The notes under the pieces were generated by a model. That model had not been told where the DNA came from, did not search any database, and saw only the letters and a program-made list of their open reading frames with translations. From Chryseobacterium sp. W4I1 (GTDB taxonomy: Bacteria; Bacteroidota; Bacteroidia; Flavobacteriales; Weeksellaceae), in contig NZ_JAUSXQ010000001.1 of assembly GCF_030816115.1 (NCBI RefSeq), positions 3,038,001 to 3,102,000 of the forward strand: a stretch of DNA of 64,000 nt, given 5' to 3'. Within the stretch, counting starts at the first letter, position 1; each line of letters starts with the position of its first letter. Shown here one piece after another: positions 35,745-44,836 of the stretch. The position numbers and the translations under genes are program-made.

Positions 35745-36773
35745 TTGGATAATAAAGGAATTTTACTGGTCAATCTTGGTTCTCCAAGATCTACCGAGGT
35801 AAATGATGTAAAGGAATATCTTGACGAATTTTTGATGGATGAAAAGGTAATTGATTACCGCTGGATCTTCCGTGCACTTTTAGTTCAGGGAATTATCCTT
35901 AAAACAAGACCTGCAAAATCTGCTGAAGCCTATAAAACAGTCTGGACAGATGAAGGCTCTCCTTTAATTGTTATCACAGAAAAGATCCGGAAAAAACTTC
36001 AAAAAATAGTTGATGTTCCTGTGGAAATCGGAATGAGATATGCCCAGCCGAGCATTGAAGCGGGAATTCAAAAACTGGTTGATCAGGGAGTTTCTGAGAT
36101 CGTACTTTTCCCACTGTACCCGCAATATGCGATGAGCACTACTGAAACGGTGATTGAAAAAGCAGAGGAGGTACGTAAAAAGAAGTTTCCAAAGGTAAAG
36201 ATCAATTATATACAGCCTTTCTATAACAGAGATATTTATATTAACTGCCTGGCAGAAAGCATCAGGGAAAAGCTTCCTGAAAATTTTGATGCCTTACAGT
36301 TCTCTTATCACGGAGTTCCCGAAAGACATATTTACAAGACTGATCCTACGAAAACATGTAATTTAAACGATTGCTGTTCGCGTGAAAATAATCCTAGTCA
36401 CCAGTTCTGCTACCGCCATCAATGTTTTGATGTGACTAATTCTGTCATTAAAAAATTGGGATTACCCAAGGAAAAAGTAATGGTTACGTTTCAGTCAAGA
36501 TTAGGTAAAGATAAATGGATGGAACCTTATACAGATGAAACTCTTGAAAGTATAGGCAAAAAAGGAGTGAAAAATCTGGCTATTGTTTGCCCTGCCTTCG
36601 TTTCAGATTGTTTGGAAACACTGGAAGAAATTTCAGTCGAAGGAAAAGAACAGTTTTTGCATGGAGGCGGAGAAAATTTCCATTATATCCCATGTCTGAA
36701 TGACGAAGACCGCTGGATAGATGTAGTGAAGATACTTTGCGAAGAAAAACTGAATGATTTTTACTTAGTATAA
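35745..36773 (+). CDS. hemH: ferrochelatase
   Basis: HemH inserts ferrous iron into protoporphyrin IX, the last step of heme synthesis. The 342-residue protein has ILLVNLGSPRSTEVNDVKEY at the start, LFPLYPQYAMSTT, the catalytic His in FSYHGVPERH and the acidic FVSDCLETLEEI. A Cys-rich insert (CNLNDCC ... CYRHQC, about residues 205-226) sits after the catalytic His; such inserts can ligand a 2Fe-2S cluster in some bacterial ferrochelatases. The start codon is TTG: the first ATG lies far inside conserved sequence. The upstream nfu-like gene fits a possible cluster. Confidence 0.95.
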   Translation: MDNKGILLVNLGSPRSTEVNDVKEYLDEFLMDEKVIDYRWIFRALLVQGIILKTRPAKSAEAYKTVWTDEGSPLIVITEKIRKKLQKIVDVPVEIGMRYAQPSIEAGIQKLVDQGVSEIVLFPLYPQYAMSTTETVIEKAEEVRKKKFPKVKINYIQPFYNRDIYINCLAESIREKLPENFDALQFSYHGVPERHIYKTDPTKTCNLNDCCSRENNPSHQFCYRHQCFDVTNSVIKKLGLPKEKVMVTFQSRLGKDKWMEPYTDETLESIGKKGVKNLAIVCPAFVSDCLETLEEISVEGKEQFLHGGGENFHYIPCLNDEDRWIDVVKILCEEKLNDFYLV

Positions 36774-36796
36774 TATTTCATCAATACATAAAAACA

Positions 36797-36833
36797 AAAG
36801 GGTCACAAAATTTACTTTGTGACCCCTTTTTTT
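36797..36833. terminator. bidirectional intrinsic terminator
   Basis: A strong stem (AAAAGGGTCACAAA with TTTGTGACCCCTTTT) lies between the convergent hemH and metalloprotease genes, with A and T runs on both sides. Confidence 0.93.
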
Positions 36834-36849
36834 GAAAATATATTAAAGC

Positions 36850-38811
36850 TTATTTTTTGATAAGGTTTCCTGCTTTCTGTCCGTTAACCGTTACGATATA
36901 TACTCCGGAAAGAATATTAGACGGAAGCTGAATGTTTACTTTATTTGTACCAGTAGTAACTTTGATCTTTTCAGAAATTTCTTTTTTCCCTGTAAGACTT
37001 ACTAATTCAACAATTCCGTTTCCTTCTTTTCCTTCAAACTCAACAGTAAATTTGTCAGTTGCGGGATTTGGACTGATTGTGTAAAGGGAAGTACCCGGCG
37101 CTGCTATTTTTCCTGCCGCAGAAGTTCCTCCTCCTACACCTACTGCATTCCATGCATTGGTAACCTGAGTTACTTCATTACTTCCGGCTCCATATAAATC
37201 TGCTGCTGCCTGAAGTGAATAAGTTCTAGCATTAGCATATGTAGATGAAGAAATAAGATAGGTTGTTAGCGTTCTGTAAGCAATTGCGGCTGCCTTATCT
37301 AATCCTATTCCTGTAACATTATAAGCAAATCCTTTATCATTAGTTCCAGATCCTCCGGTTACCAGTAAATAGTACCAGAAATTCAGAACTCCTGAATTGG
37401 TATGCACCCAGCAGCTGTCATTATATCCCGGCAGATTAGGGTTTCCTTGAGGAGTACAAGTACTGCTTGCATCTTTCCAATAAGTTCCTTTATAAGTATC
37501 AGGCTGTTGATAAGCGTTAGGATTGGCCATATCTCTGATCACATAACTGAAGTCTTCACCCAGTTTCCAGCTTGCCTGTGTTGGTCTGGCCCAAAGCTCT
37601 ATACTGTTCCCAAAAACATCAGAAAAGCCTTCATTTAACGCTCCTGATTCTCTTTGATAAGCAAGATTGGCTGTTTTTGAAGTCATGCCGTGGGTAATCT
37701 CATGACCGCAGACATCTAATGCCGTTAGCGGCTTGTTCCCATTTGTTGAACTTCCATCTCCATAAGTCATTCTGGAACCATCCCAAAAAGCATTAAAATA
37801 ATTGGTTGAATAATGTACGTAAGATTTTATAGCAAAATTATTATTGTCTATACTTTTTCTTCCAAACTTGGCATAATAATAATCCAGAGTCATTTCAGCT
37901 CCCCAGTGGGCATCAGTAGCATACTGATCTTTATTGGTATTTACATTGTTCCAATTGTTATCAGTATCTGTAAAGTCCACTGCAGAAGAATAGTTGGTTC
38001 CTTTTTTCAGATTGTATGTTTCTACAGCTGTTCCGCCATTTCTTCCTGCTTCTCTTAATCTGTAACTTCCGTTGTATGCATCAGCAACAATAGACCTGTT
38101 TCCACTATAAACCGTTGTAGCGGTTCCAGGAGCATTGGTTTCGTGAATTAATGCATTGGTTCCCAAAACTTCCCCGTTTTTAGCATCTACAAAAACATAT
38201 TGTCTGCTTAATGGCTTTTCCGCATAAATATCAAATTTGTAAGCAAGCTTCAGATCAGCTATCTTTTCGTCGGAAGGCTCTGAATAGTATACCAATTCAC
38301 CCTTTGGAGTAAATGTTGCATTGGCATTTTTAGATTCGTTTTTAATAAATTCTTCTTCTTCTTTGTTCTGCCATTTATAAGAGTCTGCCCCTACAAAAGC
38401 CAGAGCAATCTGCAATGCATTACTTTCAGAAATACCCGCTTTCTTTTCCGCAGCTGCAGGTTCTTTAAGAATCCATTTCCCGGTTTCACCTACAACTTTT
38501 CCTCCTTTGGTCTGTACAGCCATCATCCCGTATTCTACAGGAATACCGTTGATGGTCTGCTGGAATCTGTGAGTTTCAAAACCAAGCGCATCTTTTTCTG
38601 AACCTAATCTTAAACCCTGCCCTTGCGAAACTCTCTTAGAGGTTTCATCAAATAAAACAGGTTTTCCCTGAAAATCAGGACCATTTTTATCGAATCTGAT
38701 AAGTTCTGCATGAAGTCCGTTTTTACCGGAAATTAATTTTGATGGATTTTCTTGCCCAAAAACAAAGGCGGAGGCAGCAATGCTTACTGCGAAAATAAAT
38801 TTCGTTTTCAT
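36850..38811 (-). CDS. secreted M4 (thermolysin-like) metalloprotease with T9SS sorting domain
   Basis: This 653-residue protein has a signal peptide (about 1-19), an FTP/PepSY propeptide (about 40-220), the M4 catalytic domain (about 230-560) and a C-terminal T9SS type A sorting domain (TISPNPATDKFTVEF ... LSGVYIVTV). The zinc motif is HEITH in VCGHEITHGM, the third ligand Glu is in GALNEGFSDVFG, and the proton-donor His in CWVHTNSGVLNFWYYLL. It is exported across the inner membrane by Sec and the outer membrane by T9SS, and digests external protein. It is monocistronic. Confidence 0.95.
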   Translation of the reverse strand: MKTKFIFAVSIAASAFVFGQENPSKLISGKNGLHAELIRFDKNGPDFQGKPVLFDETSKRVSQGQGLRLGSEKDALGFETHRFQQTINGIPVEYGMMAVQTKGGKVVGETGKWILKEPAAAEKKAGISESNALQIALAFVGADSYKWQNKEEEEFIKNESKNANATFTPKGELVYYSEPSDEKIADLKLAYKFDIYAEKPLSRQYVFVDAKNGEVLGTNALIHETNAPGTATTVYSGNRSIVADAYNGSYRLREAGRNGGTAVETYNLKKGTNYSSAVDFTDTDNNWNNVNTNKDQYATDAHWGAEMTLDYYYAKFGRKSIDNNNFAIKSYVHYSTNYFNAFWDGSRMTYGDGSSTNGNKPLTALDVCGHEITHGMTSKTANLAYQRESGALNEGFSDVFGNSIELWARPTQASWKLGEDFSYVIRDMANPNAYQQPDTYKGTYWKDASSTCTPQGNPNLPGYNDSCWVHTNSGVLNFWYYLLVTGGSGTNDKGFAYNVTGIGLDKAAAIAYRTLTTYLISSSTYANARTYSLQAAADLYGAGSNEVTQVTNAWNAVGVGGGTSAAGKIAAPGTSLYTISPNPATDKFTVEFEGKEGNGIVELVSLTGKKEISEKIKVTTGTNKVNIQLPSNILSGVYIVTVNGQKAGNLIKK

Positions 38812-39581
38812 AAAGATTTTTGTTTAATGTGAAACGAATTTATATTTTTTTGACAATAAAACAACGAAACCAATGAATAAAATTCAAAAAATAAATAGAA
38901 CAAATGTTTTAAATTTAAAATATTTTTAAAAACATTACAAATAATTGAAAATATTTTAAATTCTACAAAAACTATAGACTAATAATTTTTACATAATTCA
39001 ATATTTTATGAAATATTTTTTTCAATATGCAAAGCATAACATGATAGTCCCTTAAAAATCATTCTTTTCTTTATTCATCAAGTTTTTTAAAAAAACTATC
39101 TCTTATGAAACAGTTTTCTTATTGAGTATTTTGCAGCTGATAACTGCAATTTTGTTAAATTTTTATGAAGAAAAGCTGCTGGTTTATATTAATTGATCTC
39201 CTAATAGAGGTTCTGAACTCGCTTTACCCCCATCAAAACTATCATAATTACATTCAAAAAGTGCCTGATACAGTTTTTCAGTTGTCAGAAATACCGTTCA
39301 CTTTTCACAAAATTTAATGATTAATTCATTTATAGTGAGAATATAGCTATAGACCGGTATAATTTAAAGAAATGCCATTGAGTGGAAATAAATCTGGTTG
39401 ACACTGTATTTTTTAATTCTTCAGTTATTCACATTACCCCCCCAATTTATTTAACTGTAAATAAAAAATATGCAATAATTAAAATAACACCCCTATTATT
39501 TTCAAATAAAAATACAAATTTTAAATATTTTTATTAACTTTACCCCATAAAAATAACATCATTAATCTTAAAAATTAAAAA
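38812..39581. other. 770-base AT-rich gap with a pseudogene remnant
   Basis: The left part (to about 39198) is strongly AT-rich, without reading frames, and should hold the promoter of the metalloprotease gene. The middle (39199-39375) is a decayed copy of the end of the T9SS plug gene, described separately. The right part leads to the toxin-antitoxin pair; a near-match -7 box (TAACTTTA) lies about 45 bases before its ATG. Confidence 0.6.
39199..39375 (-). pseudogene. decayed copy of the 3' end of the T9SS plug gene
   Basis: Read on the minus strand this stretch aligns with the last 60 or so codons of the intact plug gene (40134 onwards). Matching pieces include VNG...TE.LYQA, and the C-terminal EFRT.I just before the stop, but several stop codons, small deletions (one of about 12 bases) and many substitutions break the frame. 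By eye about two of three bases agree. No 5' part of the gene is present, so it is a partial duplicate that has decayed. Confidence 0.75.
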
Positions 39582-39812
39582 ATGATGAATGCAACTGCCG
39601 AAATTTTAAAACACAAGATTGAAAGTTTCACTCCTGAATTGCTTCAAACTTTGGCAAGAATGGTAGAAAAGTTAGAAATGCAGAATAAATTTCCTGTTCC
39701 TCAGTTTCAGACGGATGAAGTTTTATACAGAATTCAGTTTCACAGCGAGAATCCGAAGACTAAACTTGATTTTTATGAAAATATTTCTGAGCTTGAAAAG
39801 AATTTTGCCTGA
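39582..39812 (+). CDS. probable antitoxin of a RelE/ParE-type pair
   Basis: This 76-residue protein starts MMNATAEILKHKIESFTPELLQTLARMVEKLE and ends SELEKNFA. The long helical start and short polar tail fit a small antitoxin, though I do not recognise the family, and no ribbon-helix-helix motif is clear. It ends by overlapping the start of a RelE/ParE-like toxin gene by one base (TGATG), the usual order and coupling for a type II antitoxin. The first ATG is doubled, so the start could be three bases later. The function is inferred from context. Confidence 0.7.
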   Translation: MMNATAEILKHKIESFTPELLQTLARMVEKLEMQNKFPVPQFQTDEVLYRIQFHSENPKTKLDFYENISELEKNFA

Positions 39813-40069
39813 TGAAAGTATTTTTGTCCTCTATTGCAAAGAATGATATAAGACTTCTTATGAGAGTTTTCAATGCAGAAAAAGAACATAAAGGAGCTTA
39901 TTTTCTGGAAGATCTTAAAGAATCAATCCAACAAATTATAGAAAATTCTGAAAATCCGGAAACAGAACCTCAACAAATGAGCATGCAAAACTTTCCCGTT
40001 CACATTCATTATATTTTTGAAGATGAACAGAGCTTATTTATTACTGCAATCTTTAAGGAGATCAAATAA
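39812..40069 (+). CDS. RelE/ParE family toxin
   Basis: The 85-residue protein has the RelE/ParE pattern: strand VFLSSIAKNDIR, two helices (GAYFLEDLKESIQQIIENS), then the C-terminal sheet NFPVHIHYIFEDEQSLFITAIFKEI. ParE toxins poison gyrase and RelE toxins cut ribosome-bound mRNA. The basic catalytic Arg/Lys residues of RelE are not obvious and the C-terminus is short, so it may be ParE-like or inactive. It is translationally coupled to the upstream antitoxin-like gene. The pair lies between a gene and a decayed partial copy of that gene. Confidence 0.78.
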   Translation: MKVFLSSIAKNDIRLLMRVFNAEKEHKGAYFLEDLKESIQQIIENSENPETEPQQMSMQNFPVHIHYIFEDEQSLFITAIFKEIK

Positions 40070-40133
40070 TATCAGTCCATTTTTCAGGACTATTTTATAT
40101 TCGCGGTCATATAGAAACTGACATCTATCATTT

Positions 40134-41348
40134 TTATTTCCCAATAGGAGTTCGGAACTCACCATATCCCATCAGGCCATCATAATTACGTCCGAAAGGT
40201 GCATAATATAAAAATGCCTGATAAAGGTTTTCCGTCTGCCAGAAGTTACCATTCACTTCTCCAAAGTTCAGTGATCCATCACTTTCTTTTGTAGCGAGAA
40301 CATAGTTGTAGAAACCTTGTTTCAGAAATATTTTGGCTACATATTTTTTATTGGCGGTATCATACTGCATCTGGTTTTCTTTGCTCGGTTTAAAATTATT
40401 AAAACCTCCCAGCACATAGAGCTCCTTATCTACAGGGTCAGAATCCAGAGAAAAATATACCCATGAATAATCCGCTTCTCTTTCCGCATTCCTTTCCAGT
40501 CCTAAGTCATTTCTTCTGTAATACCACGCTCCGTTTACATCAGGCTGGTATTGATAATTTAAAGGAAAAGCCCATACCGGGTGCAGGTAGGTTTGGTTGA
40601 CTCCATCTTTTAATTCTGTGGCTCTTACCATATCAGCAGCCATATTCATATTCTTGTTATCGAAATAATAGAATTCATTATTTCCGGGAAACGTTAAATT
40701 CATCTGTTGAAAAAGCAGCTGATTACCTAAAGTAGCACTCGGTTTCAGGTTATTGACAACAACGTTAGGATTATTGTTTTGCATCACATTCAACGTCATT
40801 GAATTTACATTGGAAGATAGATCCCCTGCTTTTGAAGTAGCTTTCACCTCTACTCTTTGGTTGACATTCGGGTTTTTGGCATCTGCGATCCTTGAAATAT
40901 TTAAAGCTACAGTTGCGGCATCTTCCACCAGATAAAAACGTCTTTTGAAAAGGGGCTTATCAGCAGAATCCTTATAAACGATCAGTTCAAAATTTCCTGA
41001 GATCTTCGGCTGTATTTTATCATTCGGAAAAGTGAGCTTATAGTGGGTATAAGCCTGAATGGTATTAAAAGAATATTGGAACTGATCCAAAAGCCCGTTT
41101 AAACTTCCGTTGGCGATTTCTGTAAAAAACAGATTATCGTCATTCCAGTTTCTGTCGTAATGCTTTATTGTATATCTGTAAATCTCGCTGGCATTGGTAA
41201 GGTCATCGAAGCTTAAAACCAGCTGCTCACCGAATTTGATGACAGGTGTTTCATCGTTTGTCTGTGGATTAAAAAGCTGGATGCTCTGGATATTCTGTCC
41301 AAAGACCAATCCGCCCAAAGAGAGTAAAAGTATGCGCAAAGTTTTCAT
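40134..41348 (-). CDS. type IX secretion system plug protein (DUF5103)
   Basis: This 404-residue protein has a short signal peptide (about 1-17) and is a DUF5103 protein. It has the N-terminal beta domain (PVIKFGEQLVLSFDDL, IYRYTIKHYDRNWN), a central part with PNVNQRVEVKATSKAG and a C-terminal part with EADYSWVYFSLDSDP and a last motif NYDGLMGYGEFRTPIG. The Plug occludes the SprA translocon from the periplasmic side in T9SS. The three T9SS cargo proteins in the window fit with it. Its 3' end is copied in decayed form at 39199-39375. Confidence 0.88.
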   Translation of the reverse strand: MKTLRILLLSLGGLVFGQNIQSIQLFNPQTNDETPVIKFGEQLVLSFDDLTNASEIYRYTIKHYDRNWNDDNLFFTEIANGSLNGLLDQFQYSFNTIQAYTHYKLTFPNDKIQPKISGNFELIVYKDSADKPLFKRRFYLVEDAATVALNISRIADAKNPNVNQRVEVKATSKAGDLSSNVNSMTLNVMQNNNPNVVVNNLKPSATLGNQLLFQQMNLTFPGNNEFYYFDNKNMNMAADMVRATELKDGVNQTYLHPVWAFPLNYQYQPDVNGAWYYRRNDLGLERNAEREADYSWVYFSLDSDPVDKELYVLGGFNNFKPSKENQMQYDTANKKYVAKIFLKQGFYNYVLATKESDGSLNFGEVNGNFWQTENLYQAFLYYAPFGRNYDGLMGYGEFRTPIGK

Positions 41349-41392
41349 TATGACGAAGATAACGAAAAATCGGGATTTTCTTAATAATATCG

Positions 41393-41400
41393 TATTTTTG
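41393..41400 (+). promoter_or_regulatory. -7 promoter element of the MBL hydrolase gene
   Basis: TATTTTTG is an exact TAnnTTTG, 18 bases before the ATG at 41419. Confidence 0.65.
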
Positions 41401-41418
41401 AAATAAAAAATATCAGTT

Positions 41419-42057
41419 ATGCTTCAGATTCAAGGCTTCGTATTCAATTTTGCCAGTGAAAACACTTATATTCTTTACAACGAAAATAAAAACGCCTGGC
41501 TGATTGATCCGGGAAATATGAATGAGCAGGAAACCAAAGCGATCGAAAGCTTTATTTCTGAAAACGACTTAAAGATTGAAAAGATTCTTTTAACGCACGC
41601 TCATATTGACCACGTACTTGGTCTTCAGTGGGCTTTTGACACTTTTAAAATTCCTGTCTATATGCATCAGGACGATCAGGAGGTTCTGGATATGCTTCAG
41701 GCAAGCGGAATGAGATTTGGGTTTTCTGTTGATCCGGTAAAAGTAGAAACAGTCTACGTGAATGAAGGTGAAGAACTTGACCTGGGTGGAGAAAAATTTA
41801 AAATCTATCACGTTCCGGGACACTCTCCGGGAAGTGTAGTTTACCATAATGAAGATCAGAAATTTATGATTTCAGGAGATGTGCTTTTTGAAGGAAGCAT
41901 CGGAAGAACCGATCTTTACAAAGGAAATCACGAGCAGCTCATCAGCGGTATTACCAACAAATTATTTATTCTTGATGACGAAACACAGGTTTTCTCAGGT
42001 CATGGTAATCCAACGTCTATTGGTTTTGAGAAGCAGTATAATCCGTTTTTCAAGTAG
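41419..42057 (+). CDS. MBL-fold hydrolase, glyoxalase II-like
   Basis: This 212-residue protein has the complete metal site of the metallo-beta-lactamase fold: THAHIDHVLG (about 59-68), HVPGHSPGSVVYH, SGDVLFEGSIGRTDL and FSGHGNPTSIGFE. The short length without a glyoxalase II C-terminal domain is that of the YcbL-like group, which hydrolyse hydroxyacylglutathione or related thioesters. The organism may lack glutathione, so the natural substrate is open. It is divergent from the plug gene. Confidence 0.9.
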   Translation: MLQIQGFVFNFASENTYILYNENKNAWLIDPGNMNEQETKAIESFISENDLKIEKILLTHAHIDHVLGLQWAFDTFKIPVYMHQDDQEVLDMLQASGMRFGFSVDPVKVETVYVNEGEELDLGGEKFKIYHVPGHSPGSVVYHNEDQKFMISGDVLFEGSIGRTDLYKGNHEQLISGITNKLFILDDETQVFSGHGNPTSIGFEKQYNPFFK

Positions 42058-42265
42058 TTTCGAGATACGGGATACGTGGTGCGGATTTTTCGAGTTGGAG
42101 AGCTGCAGGTTGCTAGTTCGAAACCTGAAAACCCTGCGCCTCAAATCACGAAATCCACATCCCGAAACTTTATGAGTTATTAAATTAACTTTTCACTTGC
42201 AAAGCAAAATTCACCATTGACATTTTCTAATCTCAGTCTGATTCTAGTATCTGACATCTCCCCAC
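42058..42265. repeat. degenerate 7-base-period intergenic repeat
   Basis: After the hydrolase stop the sequence reads as loosely heptameric words, for example GAGATAC, GGGATAC, then CGAGTTG, GAGAGCT, GCAGGTT, and near the end CTAATCT, CAGTCTG, ATTCTAG, TATCTGA. The first part has higher GC than other members. It carries an open frame rich in Arg, Leu, Cys and Glu that I take as spurious. Confidence 0.5.
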
Positions 42266-42275
42266 ACAAAAAATC

Positions 42276-42308
42276 AAAACCGTCAGAAAAGATCCTGACG
42301 GTTTTTTT
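42276..42308. terminator. bidirectional intrinsic terminator
   Basis: AAAACCGTCAG pairs with CTGACGGTTTT around a ten-base loop with a T run, between the convergent hydrolase and TonB receptor genes. Confidence 0.9.
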
Positions 42309-42325
42309 ATGAAGAAAATATAAGT

Positions 42326-44818
42326 TTAAAAGTCTAGGGTGATAGAAGCTCTTGCGGCTGCTCCCATGATAGGTCTAGCCATTCTGATATTCGTTCCTGC
42401 TGTAGTCTGGGATCTTGGATCTCCTTCTGTAATTCCTATGGTATTGAAGATGTTGGTTCCATCTACTGCAAAACGTATTTTTCCTAACTGGTAAGACATT
42501 CCCGCCCCTACTTCAGAGAATGAAGGCAAAATATTATCATCTGTATTTCCTTCGTTCTGGAAACGTTTTCCATAATAATTCATGCTTACATAAGCCCTCC
42601 ATTCTTTTGTAATGTTCACTGCCGGAGAAATATTAAAGTAGAATTTAGGCATTCTTCTTACTGTATTTCCATCATAATCAAAAGGAGTTCCGTCCGCATT
42701 TTTTCCGGTAAAATCTTTGTATTTCGGATTCTGGATCGTTCCGTTAAAGGTCACTTCCAGAACATTGTTGAACAATCTTGTATATCCTTCAATCTCTACC
42801 CCGAAATTGGTAGTATTAGCAAATTTATTTTCTGAGGTTCCGTCTGAAAATACATCGGTGAATGAAAGGTTTTTAAGTGTAGAATAAAAAGGAATAATTC
42901 CGATATCGAAAGTACGGGAATAATATTTGTAACCCACTTCGAGCTGATTGGTATCCACCGCTTTGATTGCGCTCAGGTCTGACATATTATTATAGTAGGC
43001 TTCTTCATTTGGAGATCTGAACCCGTGAGAGAAACGTGCATATACCGCATTTTCTCTATTGATCTTATAATTCGCTGCCAATGTATAAGACACTTTGTTG
43101 ATATCATAATACCAATAGTTATATTTATTACCCAGCACCGCCATATTATCATCTGCAGTCGTGGTAGCAAAACTGTGTGTACCATCAGTCGTCAAACCTG
43201 AATTATCAAGGTTGGCCGTTGTTGTATTGACTCCATATCCTTTATAGAAATCACGGCTGTAACGCATTCCTCCATTCAGGCTTAAAGCATCTGTTACATT
43301 ATAATCAACATTTAAATAAACGTCATTCAGGCTTCCCTGGATCTGTGAATCCCTGATCAGGAAGGACATATTGGTAACACCATTATATGTTTTAGAGTAT
43401 CCTGTATCTGAAGGATTAAGAGAGGTATCAACCAAATTTAAAAGTTGCGGTCTGTCTGTCGCTGTTGTTAAAATATTACTCCAGTTCCAGTTCTGATGGG
43501 ATTTCCAGTTTGATTTATAAAAACCTGCGGTCACACTTCCTTTATCAAATTTATAATTCAACTGAAAGTCATTCACAAAATTATTCATCTCTTTATCAAT
43601 GGCCCAGAACCCTAATTTTTGTACGTCACCCGGATTTACAATAGCGCCGTTGCTTACTAATGAATATTGAGGTGCTATAGCATGAACAAGTACCGGGGGC
43701 GTTGCAGGATTATTATCTGTGTCCTGATACTTATCATAATTGTCATGGGCAAACTTATTAGCAGCCACTGGAGCTCCGGCCGGGAACATTCCCGTATACT
43801 CCATATTGATATTGGTGTATCTTGTCTTATTCAGAACTGTGAAATTATGGCCAAGATCATATTTAAATTCTGCACCTACTACATCTACCTTAGGATGAAT
43901 TCCGTTTTCAAGGTTTCTTTTAAAAAATCCTCCGCCAGCCTGTGGAATATTCAGCTGGCTGATCGCCCGGTAGCTGTAGGTTCCGTAGTTTGCATCAAAA
44001 CCGGGGAATTCTTTCAGGTCATTTCCGTCCTGAAGTAAAGGGATCGGAAGATAGAATGTATTCCTGTCATCCAGTTTTTTATAATACACTTTAGCATAGC
44101 CTTTATCAAAAACATATTTCAGATTCATTCTGATCTGTCCGCCATTATTGGCTTTAAAACCAGTCTTTCTGATTCCATCATCAGTTCTGTAGAATCCGCC
44201 AACGTTAAAGAAAAGCTTATCCTGAACCAGGGCACCACCTACATTAATATCGGTACGCATCAAGCCATAGGTGCTGGTTTCCAGTTTGGCAGTTCCTTTA
44301 AAATCGTTGCTTCCTTCTTTTGTAATAAAGTTGATAAGACCTCCCGGGGAATTATTGGCATAAATGGAACCTGAACCTCCTCTCAGAGCTTCCAGACGGC
44401 TTACCGAATTATCTACACGGAAAAAATTATCTGCATTGGCAAACTGAAGCGCTCCGTCTTCAAAAACCGGAAGTCCGTCTTCCTGAACCTGTACGAATTC
44501 ATACGCTCCCGCAGAAGGAATACCTCTTGCGAAAAGGTTATTTCCCACTTCACCTCCTGAAGTTTCCACAGCAAATCCCGGAACTCTCTGCAAAAGTGCA
44601 GCCGCACTGATCGGGTTTTGTTTCTGGATCTCTTTGGCCGTAAACGTGGAAATAGCCGTACTTGATTCTATTTTCTTTTTCGGGCCGGAGTTCCCGGTAA
44701 TAACAATCTGGTCTATTGAGGATGTTTTGATAGTATCCTGTGGAGTTTCCTGCGCATACGCATTGTTAAAGTAAAGCGTTGCGGTGGCAGCCATTAAAAA
44801 TATCGATCTTTTTTTCAT
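42326..44818 (-). CDS. TonB-dependent outer membrane receptor
   Basis: This 830-residue protein has a signal peptide (about 1-22), a plug domain (about 32-155; IDQIVITGNSG, AALLQRVPGF, EALRGGSGSIYANNSPGGLINFI) and a 22-strand-type barrel ending in a Phe (RASITLDF). It lacks the carboxypeptidase-like N-terminal domain of SusC proteins and there is no SusD gene beside it, so it resembles the siderophore or sugar receptors that work alone. It is the last gene of an operon with an MFS permease and a trehalase, 18 bases after the latter, so trehalose or a related sugar is a likely ligand (inference). Confidence 0.9.
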   Translation of the reverse strand: MKKRSIFLMAATATLYFNNAYAQETPQDTIKTSSIDQIVITGNSGPKKKIESSTAISTFTAKEIQKQNPISAAALLQRVPGFAVETSGGEVGNNLFARGIPSAGAYEFVQVQEDGLPVFEDGALQFANADNFFRVDNSVSRLEALRGGSGSIYANNSPGGLINFITKEGSNDFKGTAKLETSTYGLMRTDINVGGALVQDKLFFNVGGFYRTDDGIRKTGFKANNGGQIRMNLKYVFDKGYAKVYYKKLDDRNTFYLPIPLLQDGNDLKEFPGFDANYGTYSYRAISQLNIPQAGGGFFKRNLENGIHPKVDVVGAEFKYDLGHNFTVLNKTRYTNINMEYTGMFPAGAPVAANKFAHDNYDKYQDTDNNPATPPVLVHAIAPQYSLVSNGAIVNPGDVQKLGFWAIDKEMNNFVNDFQLNYKFDKGSVTAGFYKSNWKSHQNWNWSNILTTATDRPQLLNLVDTSLNPSDTGYSKTYNGVTNMSFLIRDSQIQGSLNDVYLNVDYNVTDALSLNGGMRYSRDFYKGYGVNTTTANLDNSGLTTDGTHSFATTTADDNMAVLGNKYNYWYYDINKVSYTLAANYKINRENAVYARFSHGFRSPNEEAYYNNMSDLSAIKAVDTNQLEVGYKYYSRTFDIGIIPFYSTLKNLSFTDVFSDGTSENKFANTTNFGVEIEGYTRLFNNVLEVTFNGTIQNPKYKDFTGKNADGTPFDYDGNTVRRMPKFYFNISPAVNITKEWRAYVSMNYYGKRFQNEGNTDDNILPSFSEVGAGMSYQLGKIRFAVDGTNIFNTIGITEGDPRSQTTAGTNIRMARPIMGAAARASITLDF

Positions 44819-44836
44819 AGCATGATTTTTATATAG

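Noticed and set aside
42100..42130. T-arm-like sequence (GGTTGCTAGTTCGAAACC) suggesting a tRNA
   Set aside because: No matching acceptor, D or anticodon arms are nearby; it lies in the degenerate repeat after the MBL hydrolase.
42058..42175. Extension of a reading frame through the gap after the MBL hydrolase (…ESCRL…)
   Set aside because: The frame is part of the low-complexity heptameric stretch, and such Arg/Cys/Glu-rich frames are a known artefact of these repeats.
43667..44038. 123-codon plus-strand frame inside the TonB receptor gene
   Set aside because: It is antisense to a well-conserved receptor gene and has no family features or start context.
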